Below are positions 47,586 to 57,623 of a DNA stretch of 64,000 bases, one piece after another. The first letter of the stretch is position 1. Each line of letters opens with the position of its first letter. Made by a program: the position numbers and the translations under genes. The notes under the pieces were generated by a model. That model saw nothing but the letters and a program-made list of their open reading frames with translations, had not been told where the DNA came from and made no database searches. The DNA comes from Lysobacter enzymogenes (GTDB lineage: Bacteria; Pseudomonadota; Gammaproteobacteria; Xanthomonadales; Xanthomonadaceae): positions 5,592,501-5,656,500 of the forward strand of contig NZ_CP067395.1 of the NCBI RefSeq assembly GCF_017355525.1, in the 5' to 3' direction.

Positions 47586-48170
47586 TCACGGCGGCGGCGG
47601 GTGCACGTCGAACTGCCGGTCCACCGCGACGTAGTCGTAGTCGCCCTGGGTCAGGTTCAACAACCGTAAGGCCTTGGGCGCATAGGCGATGCGCACGCGC
47701 AGGTCGGTGCGCACGGCTTCGTAGCAATTCCACGGCACCGAGAAGCGCGTCGGCAGCTCGGGGTCGTCGCCGTCGATGGCGATGTAGAGGCAGTAGATCG
47801 GCGGCCAGCTTTCGCCGTCGTCGCGTTCCATGACCCCGGTCAGCACGCCTTCGCGCCAGAACTTGACCCCGGCGGCGAGGTCGTCGCGCAGATTGGCCTG
47901 GTCGAGCGACTCGCTCCATGCGAGCAAGACCATGAATCCGATCGCCAGCGAAACGCCGGCGATCGGCCAGAAACCGCGCGCCTCGGGTTCGAAATACAGC
48001 GCGGGGGCGAAGCAGATCACGGCGAACACGGTGCTCGACCACAGCACCCGCGGCGCTTCGCGCGATTGTTTGGCGCGCAGGAACTGGCGTTCGCGCTCGG
48101 TCAGCGGCGCGCTGTCGGCGGCGGGGACCGGTTCGGTTGCGGGAACGGCTGCGTCAGTCTGGGAAGTCAT
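47586..48170 (-). CDS. Two-helix membrane protein, paralogue A
   Basis: The 194-residue protein has an N-terminal 'PLTERERQFLRAKQSREAPRVLWSSTVF', two membrane helices (about residues 44-61 and 67-84), then a soluble domain of about 110 residues with strands ('GVLTGVMERDDGESWPPIYCLYIAID', 'DYDYVAVDRQFDVHPPPP'). The layout and several positions match the protein at 48899: the (S/T)xRER start, the helix pair, the 'RDD' after the helices and 'LRVRIAY/MVWYV' strands. Both are probably copies of one family of unknown function. Confidence 0.65.
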   Translation of the reverse strand: MTSQTDAAVPATEPVPAADSAPLTERERQFLRAKQSREAPRVLWSSTVFAVICFAPALYFEPEARGFWPIAGVSLAIGFMVLLAWSESLDQANLRDDLAAGVKFWREGVLTGVMERDDGESWPPIYCLYIAIDGDDPELPTRFSVPWNCYEAVRTDLRVRIAYAPKALRLLNLTQGDYDYVAVDRQFDVHPPPP

Positions 48171-48898
48171 GCGCCACCTTGCGCGGGGGAATCGCGGCGG
48201 TCCGATGCGTCGCAGGCGTTATAACGCCGCCGCCGCGTCCGCGCCAACCCCGGCCGGGGGCGGGTGGGGCAGGGGCGAGCGGGCGATCCCATCGTCCGTC
48301 GGCGCGGGTCGAACGGCTGCGAGCGTCGAGCATCGTGCACCGACTCCCGCGCTCTCGGCGGCGCGATGCTCGAATCGCCCATGGCGCATCGCCCGATTTC
48401 CAGCGGCAACCGCGAAATTCGTCGACATTCGCTGCCCGCCATCGGTCGGTCGTATCGAACCGATCATCGCCGTGCGTTGCGAGTGTGATTGGCGTAGGCG
48501 AACGGTTTCTCCTGCAATAACCGGCGAATGAACGAGAGCCGTTCGAGAGCGACGAACGGCACGCCGATATCGACCGACGGCGCGATCGCTTGCGCAACCT
48601 CGATGGCGTGCGCGCAACCACGATTCAGCCGCCGGCGAAGTAAATGAATCGAACCAGCCGCAACCTCGCTCAGTTGGCTTTCGCCGAGTGCGCCAGCGCG
48701 CAGAAAAATCCGGCCGCAGGTTGCAGATCGAACCCGCAACGGCCGCGCGTGGTTCGCGTTCGAATAGTTGTTCGGCAAATCGCGTGCTACGGTCGCGCCG
48801 CGCTGAAACAGGGGTCGGCGCAACGGAACCCAGATTGCGATGGATCGCGCCGCAGCGCACGGACTCGCGATCGTTAGCCATCGTCGGAAACCCCCACC
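48171..48898. other. Long intergenic region between the two paralogues
   Basis: These 728 bases are not convincingly coding. Base composition falls in places, for example at 48730-48800. Several frames are open on both strands but lack ribosome binding sites and look arginine-rich as shadows do. It probably holds both divergent promoters, and may hide a small RNA. Confidence 0.5.
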
Positions 48899-49498
48899 AT
48901 GTTGACCTCGACCCAAGACCGCAGCGTCCCGTCGCCGGACGCGTTCGGCCCGAGCGCCTCCCAGGCGCCCCATCCGCAACCCCAAGCGCGCGCCAGCCGT
49001 CCGCTGAGCCAGCGCGAGCGCGACCTGCTCGCCGCGCGCAGCGGCGGCCACTGGCGGGTACTGCTTGCGTTGTCGATCGCCGCCGCCGGCGCCGGCGCGC
49101 TGATGCTGCCGTTGGGCTTCAGCGCCGCGACGGCGGTGCTGACCGCGTGCGTCGGCTTCATGCTGTCGCTGAATTTTCCGGTCGCGGAAAACCGCGGCGG
49201 TTACGTGCGCGACGACATCGCGCTGGACAGCAAGATCGGCGTCGCCGGGCGCATCGCCGGCAAGCGCATGCGCGGCCGGCTGCGGCCGTATTGCGCGCTC
49301 ACCGTGACCGACGCAGCCGGTTCGCGCGCGCAGACGTTCAAGCTTCCGTCCGCGGCGTACGCGGCGGTGCGCGAGGGCCAGCCGGCGATGGTCTGGTACG
49401 TGCCGTCCAGCGGCATCGTCATGGAATTGAGCGAAGGTTCGTACCGCTACCGGCTCGGCGACGCCGAGGCCGGCCAGCGTTCGTCGCAACGAGTCTGA
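48899..49498 (+). CDS. Two-helix membrane protein, paralogue B
   Basis: The 199-residue protein starts with a Pro/Ala-rich lead, then 'PLSQRERDLLAARSGGHWRVLLAL', two membrane helices (about residues 51-70 and 73-92) and a soluble domain ('AENRGGYVRDDIALDSKIGVAGRIAGKRMRGRLRPYCALTV', 'MVWYVPSSGIVMELSEGSYRYRLG'). It is the likely paralogue of the divergent gene at 47586. Function unknown. Confidence 0.65.
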   Translation: MLTSTQDRSVPSPDAFGPSASQAPHPQPQARASRPLSQRERDLLAARSGGHWRVLLALSIAAAGAGALMLPLGFSAATAVLTACVGFMLSLNFPVAENRGGYVRDDIALDSKIGVAGRIAGKRMRGRLRPYCALTVTDAAGSRAQTFKLPSAAYAAVREGQPAMVWYVPSSGIVMELSEGSYRYRLGDAEAGQRSSQRV

Positions 49499-49540
49499 TC
49501 GGGGAGGGCCGTGGGTTCGTGGCCGCCGCGGTGCGGCCGG

Positions 49541-49777
49541 CTACGCGCTGTTCGGCGGATCGGCGGCGAAGGGGTTCGCCGCCGATCGATTTGAGTCGCC
49601 GATACCGTGACGTCGCAGGTACTCGCCGTATCGTGCGACCGCGTCGCGTTGTCCGCCGTCGAGCCAAGCCTGATAGCGTTCGGCCGGCGAAGGCGCACGA
49701 CAACCGGCGCTCAGCACCGCCGCGAACCCGACAAGGAAACAGGCCAGCGACCGCAAACGCGGCGCCGGAAACATCAA
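49541..49777 (-). CDS. Small lipoprotein overlapping Mth938-like gene
   Basis: The precursor has 78 residues with a lipobox (VLSAGC). The mature chain has 'PSPAERYQAWLDGGQRDAVARYGEYLRRHGIG', a helix-rich motif, and an unstructured end. Its start overlaps the stop of the upstream gene by four bases (ATGT/TGA), so it is coupled with it. No family is recognised, but the coding signal is supported by the lipobox and the overlap. Confidence 0.7.
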   Translation of the reverse strand: MMFPAPRLRSLACFLVGFAAVLSAGCRAPSPAERYQAWLDGGQRDAVARYGEYLRRHGIGDSNRSAANPFAADPPNSA

Positions 49778-50148
49778 GCCCCCAGCACGAACCCGGCGAC
49801 CACCCGCCGCCCTTCGCCGGCGAGCACGTTGAAGGTGCGCGCGGCGGCCGCATTCGTCATCGACTCCAGACCGACCTTGCGCGCCAGGCAGGCGGCCAGG
49901 GTCGCGGCCGGCGGGAACGCCTGGGCGGCGCCGCAGCCGAGCACGATCAGCTCCGGCTTCAAGGCGAACAGCGGTTCCAGGTCTTCGATACGCAGGCTGC
50001 GCACGTCGCCTGCCGCCCAGTCCTCGATCAGCGCGTTCGGCGCCAGGATGAAGCTGCGCTCGATCCGGCGGTCGTTGACCAGGGCCACGCGGCCGTCGGC
50101 GCCGCGCAGGAAGAACTCGTGGTCGGGGCGTTCCAGGTTCAGTTGCAT
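49774..50148 (-). CDS. Mth938-like domain protein (NDUFAF3/DUF498)
   Basis: The 124-residue cytoplasmic protein contains 'RIERSFILAPNALIEDWAAGDVRSLRIEDLEPLFALKPELIVLGCGAAQAFPP', the fold block of the Mth938/NDUFAF3 family. Human NDUFAF3 helps assemble respiratory complex I; bacterial roles are unclear. It is coupled to the small lipoprotein gene downstream. Confidence 0.85.
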   Translation of the reverse strand: MQLNLERPDHEFFLRGADGRVALVNDRRIERSFILAPNALIEDWAAGDVRSLRIEDLEPLFALKPELIVLGCGAAQAFPPAATLAACLARKVGLESMTNAAAARTFNVLAGEGRRVVAGFVLGA

Positions 50149-50250
50149 CGGACGGGAATCGGGAATGGGGAATAGGGAATCGTCAAAAGCGGGGTAGGGG
50201 CGCGGGCACTCGAATCCGATTCCCGACTCCCCACTCCCGATTCCCGGCTC
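50149..50250. repeat. Inverted repeat of GGGAATCGGGAATGGGG type
   Basis: GGGAATCGGGAATGGGGAAT (50155-50174) is answered by GATTCCCGACTCCCC and ACTCCCGATTCCCGG (50218-50248) in the reverse sense. The arms can pair into a long imperfect hairpin. The segment exactly fills the gap between two leftward genes, suggesting a mobile or REP-type element rather than coding sequence. Confidence 0.7.
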
Positions 50251-50556
50251 TCAGGCCCGCGGCAGCACGATGTGGCGCTTGTCCTTGCTCGGGCGGTACA
50301 GCACCGCGGTGTGGCCGATGCGCTGGACCAGGGCGGCCCCGGTGCGCTCGGCGATGCCGCCGATCACGGCGTCGCGGGTTTCGCGGTCTTCGGCGCCGAC
50401 CTTGACCTTGATCAGCTCGTGGTGCTCCAGCGCGAGGTCGATTTCGGCGATCAGGGCATCGGTCACCCCTTTGCCGCCCACCTGCAGCATGGCCTTGAGA
50501 TCATGGGCCTGTCCGCGCAGGAAACGGGTCTGGGCGGAGGTCAGCAGGGTCGGCAT
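50251..50556 (-). CDS. yhbY: YhbY-family RNA-binding protein (CRM domain)
   Basis: The 101-residue protein consists of one CRM domain: '[41 protein letters not shown]' with the GxxG-like loop. YhbY associates with pre-50S ribosomes and group II intron RNAs. It lies divergent from rlmE, the typical pairing in gammaproteobacteria, which suggests shared ribosome assembly roles. Confidence 0.93.
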   Translation of the reverse strand: MPTLLTSAQTRFLRGQAHDLKAMLQVGGKGVTDALIAEIDLALEHHELIKVKVGAEDRETRDAVIGGIAERTGAALVQRIGHTAVLYRPSKDKRHIVLPRA

Positions 50557-50637
50557 CGGGACACGCGAATCAAGTCAAAAGGGCGGTCAGGGTATCATGG
50601 CCTCCCCAACCCCCACCCGGAACGGCCGCCCGCGCCC

Positions 50638-51285
50638 ATGGCGACCCGCAGCAAATCCAGCCAGCGCTGGCTCAAGGAACACTTTTCCGACCCCTTCGTG
50701 AAGAAGGCCAAGGCCGACGGCCTGCGCTCGCGCGCGGCCTACAAGCTCGAGGAACTGGTCGAACGCGACCGCCTGCTCAAGCCGGGCATGGTCGTGGTCG
50801 ACCTCGGCGCCGCCCCCGGCGGCTGGTCGCAATGGGTCCGCCAGGAAATGGAGCGGCTGTGGCCGCGGCAGCCGGGGCGGATCGTGGCCCTGGACATCCT
50901 GGAGATGCCCGGCCTGGCCGGGGTCGAGTTCATTCACGGCGATTTCCGCGAAGATGCCGTCCTGGCCCAGCTGGAAGCCACGCTGGACGGTCAGGTCGTG
51001 GACCTTGTCCTGTCCGATATGGCCCCCAATATGAGCGGGGTGGACGCGGTGGACCTGCCGCGGGCGATGCACCTCTCGGAGCTGGCGATGGACTTCGCCG
51101 ACCGGCACCTGAGGGTCGAGGGCACCTTCCTGATCAAGCTGTTCCAGGGCGTGGGCTTCGACGAATACGTGCGCGAGCTGCGCCGTCGCTACGCCAAGGT
51201 CTCGATCCGCAAGCCGGCGGCCTCGCGCAAGCGGTCGCCGGAGGTGTACGCGCTGGCCCAGGGCAAGCGGGCGACGCCGACCTGA
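50638..51285 (+). CDS. rlmE: 23S rRNA (uridine-2'-O)-methyltransferase
   Basis: The 215-residue enzyme (RrmJ/FtsJ) methylates U2552 of 23S rRNA. The SAM motif is '[16 protein letters not shown]', with the catalytic Lys-Asp-Lys-Glu tetrad region seen in '[11 protein letters not shown]', '[16 protein letters not shown]' and 'FLIKLFQG'. The start at 50638 is preceded by GC-rich sequence without a strong Shine-Dalgarno. ftsH follows, as is usual. Confidence 0.95.
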   Translation: MATRSKSSQRWLKEHFSDPFVKKAKADGLRSRAAYKLEELVERDRLLKPGMVVVDLGAAPGGWSQWVRQEMERLWPRQPGRIVALDILEMPGLAGVEFIHGDFREDAVLAQLEATLDGQVVDLVLSDMAPNMSGVDAVDLPRAMHLSELAMDFADRHLRVEGTFLIKLFQGVGFDEYVRELRRRYAKVSIRKPAASRKRSPEVYALAQGKRATPT

Positions 51286-51457
51286 CCGGGCCCGTCCCGG
51301 CGGGGCCGGCGCCCCGGCTTGCTGAACGAGCCGGTTCGTGAACGGCGCCGCTTCGGACAGATGTACCGGGGCGGTGGGTGTGACAATCTGGCGGTTACCG
51401 CGGGCGCACGAGGCGTTCGCGGCCACGGGCCCCGCGGGGCCGCAGGGTAGGAAACAA

Positions 51458-53356
<1,899 letters not shown>

Positions 53357-53382
53357 CGAAGTTGCGTAAAACGCGCCCCAAC

Positions 53383-53415
53383 AAAACGCCGGGATCCCCC
53401 GGCGTTTTTGTTTTT
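53383..53415. terminator. Terminator after ftsH
   Basis: AAAACGCCGGG, an ATCC loop, then CCCGGCGTTTTTGTTTTT. The stem is perfect and flanked by A and T runs. Confidence 0.92.
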
Positions 53416-53443
53416 GCCCCTACGCGATAGCCCCGTACCTTCC

Positions 53444-53569
53444 TGTAGGAGCGGCGCAAGCCGCGACCGCGACACACCGCCTGCGTCGAACCCCGTATTT
53501 CCCGCGCTCCCGACCTCGTACCTGCGCCGTCCGCCCGAGTTCGCGGTCGCGACTCGCGTCGCTCCTACA
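53444..53569. repeat. REP doublet between ftsH and folP
   Basis: The direct arm at 53444-53474 begins TGTAGGAGCGGCGCAAGCCG. The inverted arm at 53542-53569 ends GCGACTCGCGTCGCTCCTACA. The two arms use the two different core variants seen elsewhere (GCGGC...GCCGC and GCGAC...GTCGC), so their pairing is imperfect. Confidence 0.8.
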
Positions 53570-53640
53570 GGGAGCGACCCCAATCGCGCACGTCGGCGAC
53601 CGGGTAGCATTCAAGGCCTGACCGCCTCCGGACCCGCCCC

Positions 53641-54540
53641 ATGTTCGACATGTCCCCGACCCTCGACTGCAACGGCCGCGCGCTCAAGCTCGATCGCCCG
53701 CGGGTGATGGGCATCGTCAACGTCACCCCCGATTCGTTCTCCGACGGCGGCGCCCACGACACGCTCGAAGCGGCGGTCGCGCACGGCCTGCGGCTCGCCG
53801 CCGAGGGCGCGGACATCCTCGACATCGGCGGCGAATCCACCCGCCCCGGCGCGGCCGAGGTTCCGGTCGAGGAGGAACTGCGCCGCACCGTCCCGGTGAT
53901 CGAGCGCCTCGCGCGCGAGACCGCGCTGCCGATCAGCATCGACACCTCGAAACCCGAAGTCATGCGCGCCGCGGTCGCCGCCGGCGCCGGGCTCGTCAAC
54001 GACGTCTACGGCCTGCGCCGCGAGGGCGCGCTCGACGCGGCCGCCGCGCTCGGCGTGCCGGTGGTGCTCATGCACATGCAGGGCGAGCCGCGCTCGATGC
54101 AGCACGAGCCGCGCTACGACGACGTGGTCGCGGAAGTGCACCGGTTCCTGGCCGAACGCATCTTCGCCGCCGAGATGGCCGGCATCGCCAAGAAGCGCAT
54201 CGTGGTCGATCCGGGTTTCGGCTTCGGCAAGACCCTGCAGCACAACCTGACCCTGCTGGCCGGGCTGGAGCGCTTCGGCGAGCTCGGCGTGCCGGTGCTG
54301 GCCGGGCTGTCGCGCAAGCGCAGCATCGGCGAGCTGACCGGCCGCGAGGCGCCGGAGCAGCGCGTGCACGGCTCGGTCGCCGCGCACCTGATCGCCGCGC
54401 AGCGCGGCGCGCGCCTGCTGCGCGTGCACGACGTCGCCGCGACCGTGGACGCGCTCAAGGTCTGGGAGGCGGTCGCCGCGCAGGCGCAGCCGCGGCGCGC
54501 GGCGGCGCCGGCGATGCCGAAGTGGCCCGACGAGGATTGA
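53641..54540 (+). CDS. folP: Dihydropteroate synthase
   Basis: The 299-residue enzyme of folate synthesis joins pterin pyrophosphate with p-aminobenzoate and is the sulfonamide target. 'MGIVNVTPDSFSDGG', 'EGADILDIGGESTRPGA', 'ISIDTSKPEVM' and 'VDPGFGFGKTLQHNLTLL' are the pterin-binding blocks. An ATG three codons later (53650) is a possible start. It follows ftsH, as in many gammaproteobacteria, but glmM does not come next. Confidence 0.96.
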   Translation: MFDMSPTLDCNGRALKLDRPRVMGIVNVTPDSFSDGGAHDTLEAAVAHGLRLAAEGADILDIGGESTRPGAAEVPVEEELRRTVPVIERLARETALPISIDTSKPEVMRAAVAAGAGLVNDVYGLRREGALDAAAALGVPVVLMHMQGEPRSMQHEPRYDDVVAEVHRFLAERIFAAEMAGIAKKRIVVDPGFGFGKTLQHNLTLLAGLERFGELGVPVLAGLSRKRSIGELTGREAPEQRVHGSVAAHLIAAQRGARLLRVHDVAATVDALKVWEAVAAQAQPRRAAAPAMPKWPDED

Positions 54541-56066
54541 TGCGGCTGCGCGGCGGGCCGCGTCGCCCGCCGCAGGCTGGCGAAATTTTCGCCAATCCCG
54601 CCGAAGCCTTGGCGTTGCAGGCGTGAAACCCGATTCCAGCGCGGCTGTCCGCATGCTTGTCCACAGGCGGTGTGGATAGCGGCGCGCGGCTTCGACGGCG
54701 TGCGGCGACGCGCGCGATCCGGGCGATCCGCCGCGTTGGACAAAAAACAGCCAATCTCGCGCGAAGCCCGTCGTACAAGGCGTGGAACCCGATTCCCCGG
54801 TGTGTATCCGCATGCTTGTCCACAGCCTGTGTGGACAGCGAAGCCGCGCGCGCGGCGCGGCAACGAGCGTTTCGGCCGCAAAACAGCGCGATGCTTCGTG
54901 GCGCCGCGAGCGCTTCCCGCTCCGGGAATGCCTGGACAAAAATTAGCCAAACCCGCGCGAGCCTTGGCGTACAAGGCGTGGAACCCGATTCCACGGCAGC
55001 TGTCCGCATGCTTGTCCACAGGCGATGTGGATAGCGCCGCGCATTCGCGCCGAAGCGCCTGCGAGGAAACCCGGCGAAAAGCGAGGCCGCAGCGTCGTAG
55101 CGCAGCGCTCGCTGTCGCCGCCGCGAGCGCAAACGACGTTGGACAAAATATCGCCAAACTCCGAAGACCCGCGCCGGATAAGGCGTGAAACCCGATACGC
55201 GTGCGTGTATCCCAATGCTTGTCCACAGGCGGTGTGGACAGCGGTCCGCAGCCGCGTCGAAGCGTGTGCCGGGAAACCCTGCAAAAAGCAAGGCCGCAAC
55301 GCCGAAGCGGACGGCGGTCGGCCATCCGCACGCGCGCGAACCGCATTGGACAAAAAATAGCCAATCTTTGGAAAGCCGCGCCGGATAAGGCGTGAAACCC
55401 GATACGCGTGCGTGTATCCCAGTGCTTGTCCACAGGCGGTGTGGATAGCGATGGCGCTTCGGCGCGGTCGTGCGGTCGCGGCGAAGCCCGGCGCCGCGCC
55501 CGACGGGGCAGGGCGACGACGCAGGGCCTGGACGCTGGTGCGCCGCAGCACCCAAGCGCAGGCGCGCGCCCGGCACGGGCGAGCCGCGCGCTGCGCTCGG
55601 GCGCGCGCATTCGAACCGCCGCCGATCGCCGCGAAGCCCTGCCGCGCAAGGCCTTGAGCCAGGTCCGCAGTCGCTTGGGCGCAGCCGCATCCGCAGGCGC
55701 GGCGAACCCCGCGGCGGGCGCTGCTGCGAATGCCGATGCCCGCCGCAAAGTCAAGGAAATTCACTGGTCATTTTCTCGCCAAACCTCTTGCAATGCTTAT
55801 GCCGCAAGGCTTGGCGCGCGCAATCGAAAAACTGTCCGCAGGCTTGTCCACAGGGGATGTGGACAACTGCAACGCAGTGGTCAGCAAACGTACAAATGGC
55901 CGCAACCGCCGGCCCGTCTAGGCCGGCGCCGGCGCGGCGAAAGGCTTGAGCCGGCTGGTTTGCGCAGCGTTCGCGCCGCCGCCGCCGCGGCCCCGGCCGG
56001 CTTCCGCGCGCCGCCCGCCTGTGCGAGGCTGCGCGTCGCTGCCGCCGCACCGTTCAAACGCTCCGC
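54541..56066. other. Non-coding repeat region between folP and miaA
   Basis: These 1526 bases hold six related repeat units (listed as one array) and GC-rich spacers. Frames are open on both strands, giving long apparent proteins up to 546 residues. The reading frame shifts between several units (spacings 159 and 196 bases are not and are only partly multiples of three), and the apparent peptides are low complexity. I treat the region as non-coding. AT-rich 55760-55800 may hold the promoter of miaA-hfq-hflX. Confidence 0.6.
54580..55870 (+). repeat. Tandem array of units with paired DnaA-box-like motifs
   Basis: Each unit of about 105 bases has three parts: an AT-rich motif (TTGGACAAAAAATAGCCAAT), a middle block (AAGGCGTGGAACCCGATTCC or close), and a pair TTGTCCACA, five bases, TGTGGA(T/C)AG. 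TTGTCCACA begins at 54657, 54816, 55012, 55219, 55426 and 55844. Spacings are 159, 196, 207, 207 and 418, the last being twice 209, as if one unit had decayed. Unit 6 (55768-55870) is divergent but has perfect boxes on both strands. TTGTCCACA is the DnaA-box form of GC-rich bacteria; the role is inferred. Confidence 0.85.
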
Positions 56067-57044
56067 ATGACCGTCTCCCTCGACCCGCGCCCGCTCGCCA
56101 TCGCCCTGATGGGCCCGACCGCGTCGGGCAAGACCGCGCTCGCGCTGGACTGGGCGCAGCGCCTGGACGCGGAGATCGTCAGCGTCGACTCGGCCCTGGT
56201 CTACCGCGGCCTCGACATCGGCGCGGCCAAGCCCAGCGCGGCCGAGCGGGCGGCGGTGCCGCACCACCTGATCGACGTGCGCGAGCCGTGGCAGACCTAT
56301 TCGGCGGCCGAGTTCGCAAGCGATGCGCGCCGGGCGATGGAGCAGATCGCCGCGCGCGGCCGCATCCCGATCCTCGCCGGCGGCACCGGGCTGTACTTCC
56401 AGGCCTTGTTGCGCGGCCTGTCGGACATGCCCGAGGCCGATCCGGCGACCCGCGCGGCCTTGACTCAGGAAGCCGCCGAGCGCGGCTGGGCCGCGCTGCA
56501 CGCCGAGCTGGCCGCGCTCGACCCGGAGGCGGCCGCGCGCATCCACGCCACCGACGCCCAGCGCATCCAGCGCGCGCTCGAGGTCTGGCGGCTGTCCGGC
56601 CGCACCATCAGCGACTGGCGCCGCGCCTCGGCCGGGCGGCCGCGGCTGCCGTTCCGGGTGCTCAAGCTGGTGCTGGCGCCGGCCGAGCGCGCGGTGCTGC
56701 ACGAACGCATCGAACGCCGCTTCGCGCAGATGCTGGTCGACGGCTTCCTCGACGAGGTGCGCCGGCTGCGCGCGCTGCCGGGCCTGGCCGCGCACCCGAG
56801 CCCGCTGGAACTGCCGGCGATCCGCGCGGTCGGCTACCGCCAGGCCTGGGAACACCTCGACGGCGCCTACGGCGAAACCGAGCTGCGCGACCGCGGCGTG
56901 TTCGCGACCCGCCAACTGGCCAAGCGCCAGCTGACCTGGCTGCGCGGCGAACTTGACGCGCGCTGGTTCGATCCTTTGCGCGAGCGGGCCGAACTCGGGC
57001 ATGCCCTGAGGCTGTTCGCCGCGGGCCGGCTGCGCGCGCCGTAG
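56067..57044 (+). CDS. miaA: tRNA dimethylallyltransferase
   Basis: The 325-residue enzyme adds an isoprenyl group to A37 of tRNAs that read UNN codons, using a product of the isoprenoid pathway. The P-loop is GPTASGKT at residues 16-23; '[20 protein letters not shown]' and '[24 protein letters not shown]' are diagnostic. It precedes hfq, the classic order miaA-hfq-hflX-hflK-hflC, interrupted upstream by the repeat array. Confidence 0.96.
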   Translation: MTVSLDPRPLAIALMGPTASGKTALALDWAQRLDAEIVSVDSALVYRGLDIGAAKPSAAERAAVPHHLIDVREPWQTYSAAEFASDARRAMEQIAARGRIPILAGGTGLYFQALLRGLSDMPEADPATRAALTQEAAERGWAALHAELAALDPEAAARIHATDAQRIQRALEVWRLSGRTISDWRRASAGRPRLPFRVLKLVLAPAERAVLHERIERRFAQMLVDGFLDEVRRLRALPGLAAHPSPLELPAIRAVGYRQAWEHLDGAYGETELRDRGVFATRQLAKRQLTWLRGELDARWFDPLRERAELGHALRLFAAGRLRAP

Positions 57045-57254
57045 AGACTGCCCAGCGCCGCCTACAATGGAGCGCGCAAACCCGGAACCGGGTCGCAATG
57101 TTTGCTTGCACTTGCGTTACCATCGGGCGGTCGCCCCTGTGGGGACAGCAGCCGGCGATACGGAAGCGTCCGTCACCGGGCCCGGGGCAAGCCGCCCGGT
57201 TCCCGTCGGTGGCCGCGCCGTCCTAATAACTAGAACATGCTGGGGAATTAGAAG

Positions 57255-57527
57255 ATGTCTAAGGGGCAATCCCTGCAGGATCCTTTCCTGAATGCGCTGC
57301 GTCGCGAACGCGTACCGGTCTCGGTCTACCTGGTCAACGGCATCAAGCTGCAGGGCACGATCGAGTCGTTCGACCAATTCGTGGTGCTGTTGCGCAACAC
57401 CGTAAGCCAGATGGTCTACAAGCACGCCATTTCCACCGTGGTCCCCGCGCGCAACGTCCGCGTCGGCCCGGGCGGCGGCTACGTGCAGTCCGCCGACGGC
57501 AGCGACGGCAGCGACGAAAACGAATAA
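57255..57527 (+). CDS. hfq: RNA chaperone Hfq
   Basis: The 90-residue hexameric Sm-like protein pairs small RNAs with mRNAs. '[43 protein letters not shown]' (Sm1) and '[17 protein letters not shown]' (Sm2, with the YKHA motif) are complete. The C-terminal tail is short and Gly/Ser/Asp-rich. A 210-base leader separates it from miaA and could hold its own promoter. Confidence 0.97.
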   Translation: MSKGQSLQDPFLNALRRERVPVSVYLVNGIKLQGTIESFDQFVVLLRNTVSQMVYKHAISTVVPARNVRVGPGGGYVQSADGSDGSDENE

Positions 57528-57623
57528 GCGTCCGACCCGGTCGGAAGAATTGAGAAACCGGCGCGGCGCCACCATCTGCCAGGGTTCGTCCCCGGGTTTC
57601 GCCCGCCAGCACTCTTCCTATCG

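Noticed and set aside
48219-48881. Leftward 220-codon frame in the 728-base gap
   Set aside because: The translation is low complexity and Arg/Ala-rich with no motif, and no Shine-Dalgarno is visible.
54114-55754. Leftward 546-codon frame with repeated LSTPPVDKHWDTRTRIGFHA-like peptides
   Set aside because: It runs antisense into folP, and the repeated peptide is just the translated DNA repeat. Two unit spacings (159 and 196) do not all keep frame, so the peptide pattern changes between units. I see no start signal.
54580-55870. CRISPR array
   Set aside because: Units are about 105 bases with degenerate sequence and spacing of 159-418 bases, far from CRISPR repeat and spacer sizes. No cas genes are present.
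54580-55870. Chromosomal replication origin (oriC)
   Set aside because: Box clusters fit, but none of the genes that normally flank oriC in this group (dnaA, dnaN, recF, gyrB, rpmH) is present. A GC-skew plot would be decisive and could not be run.
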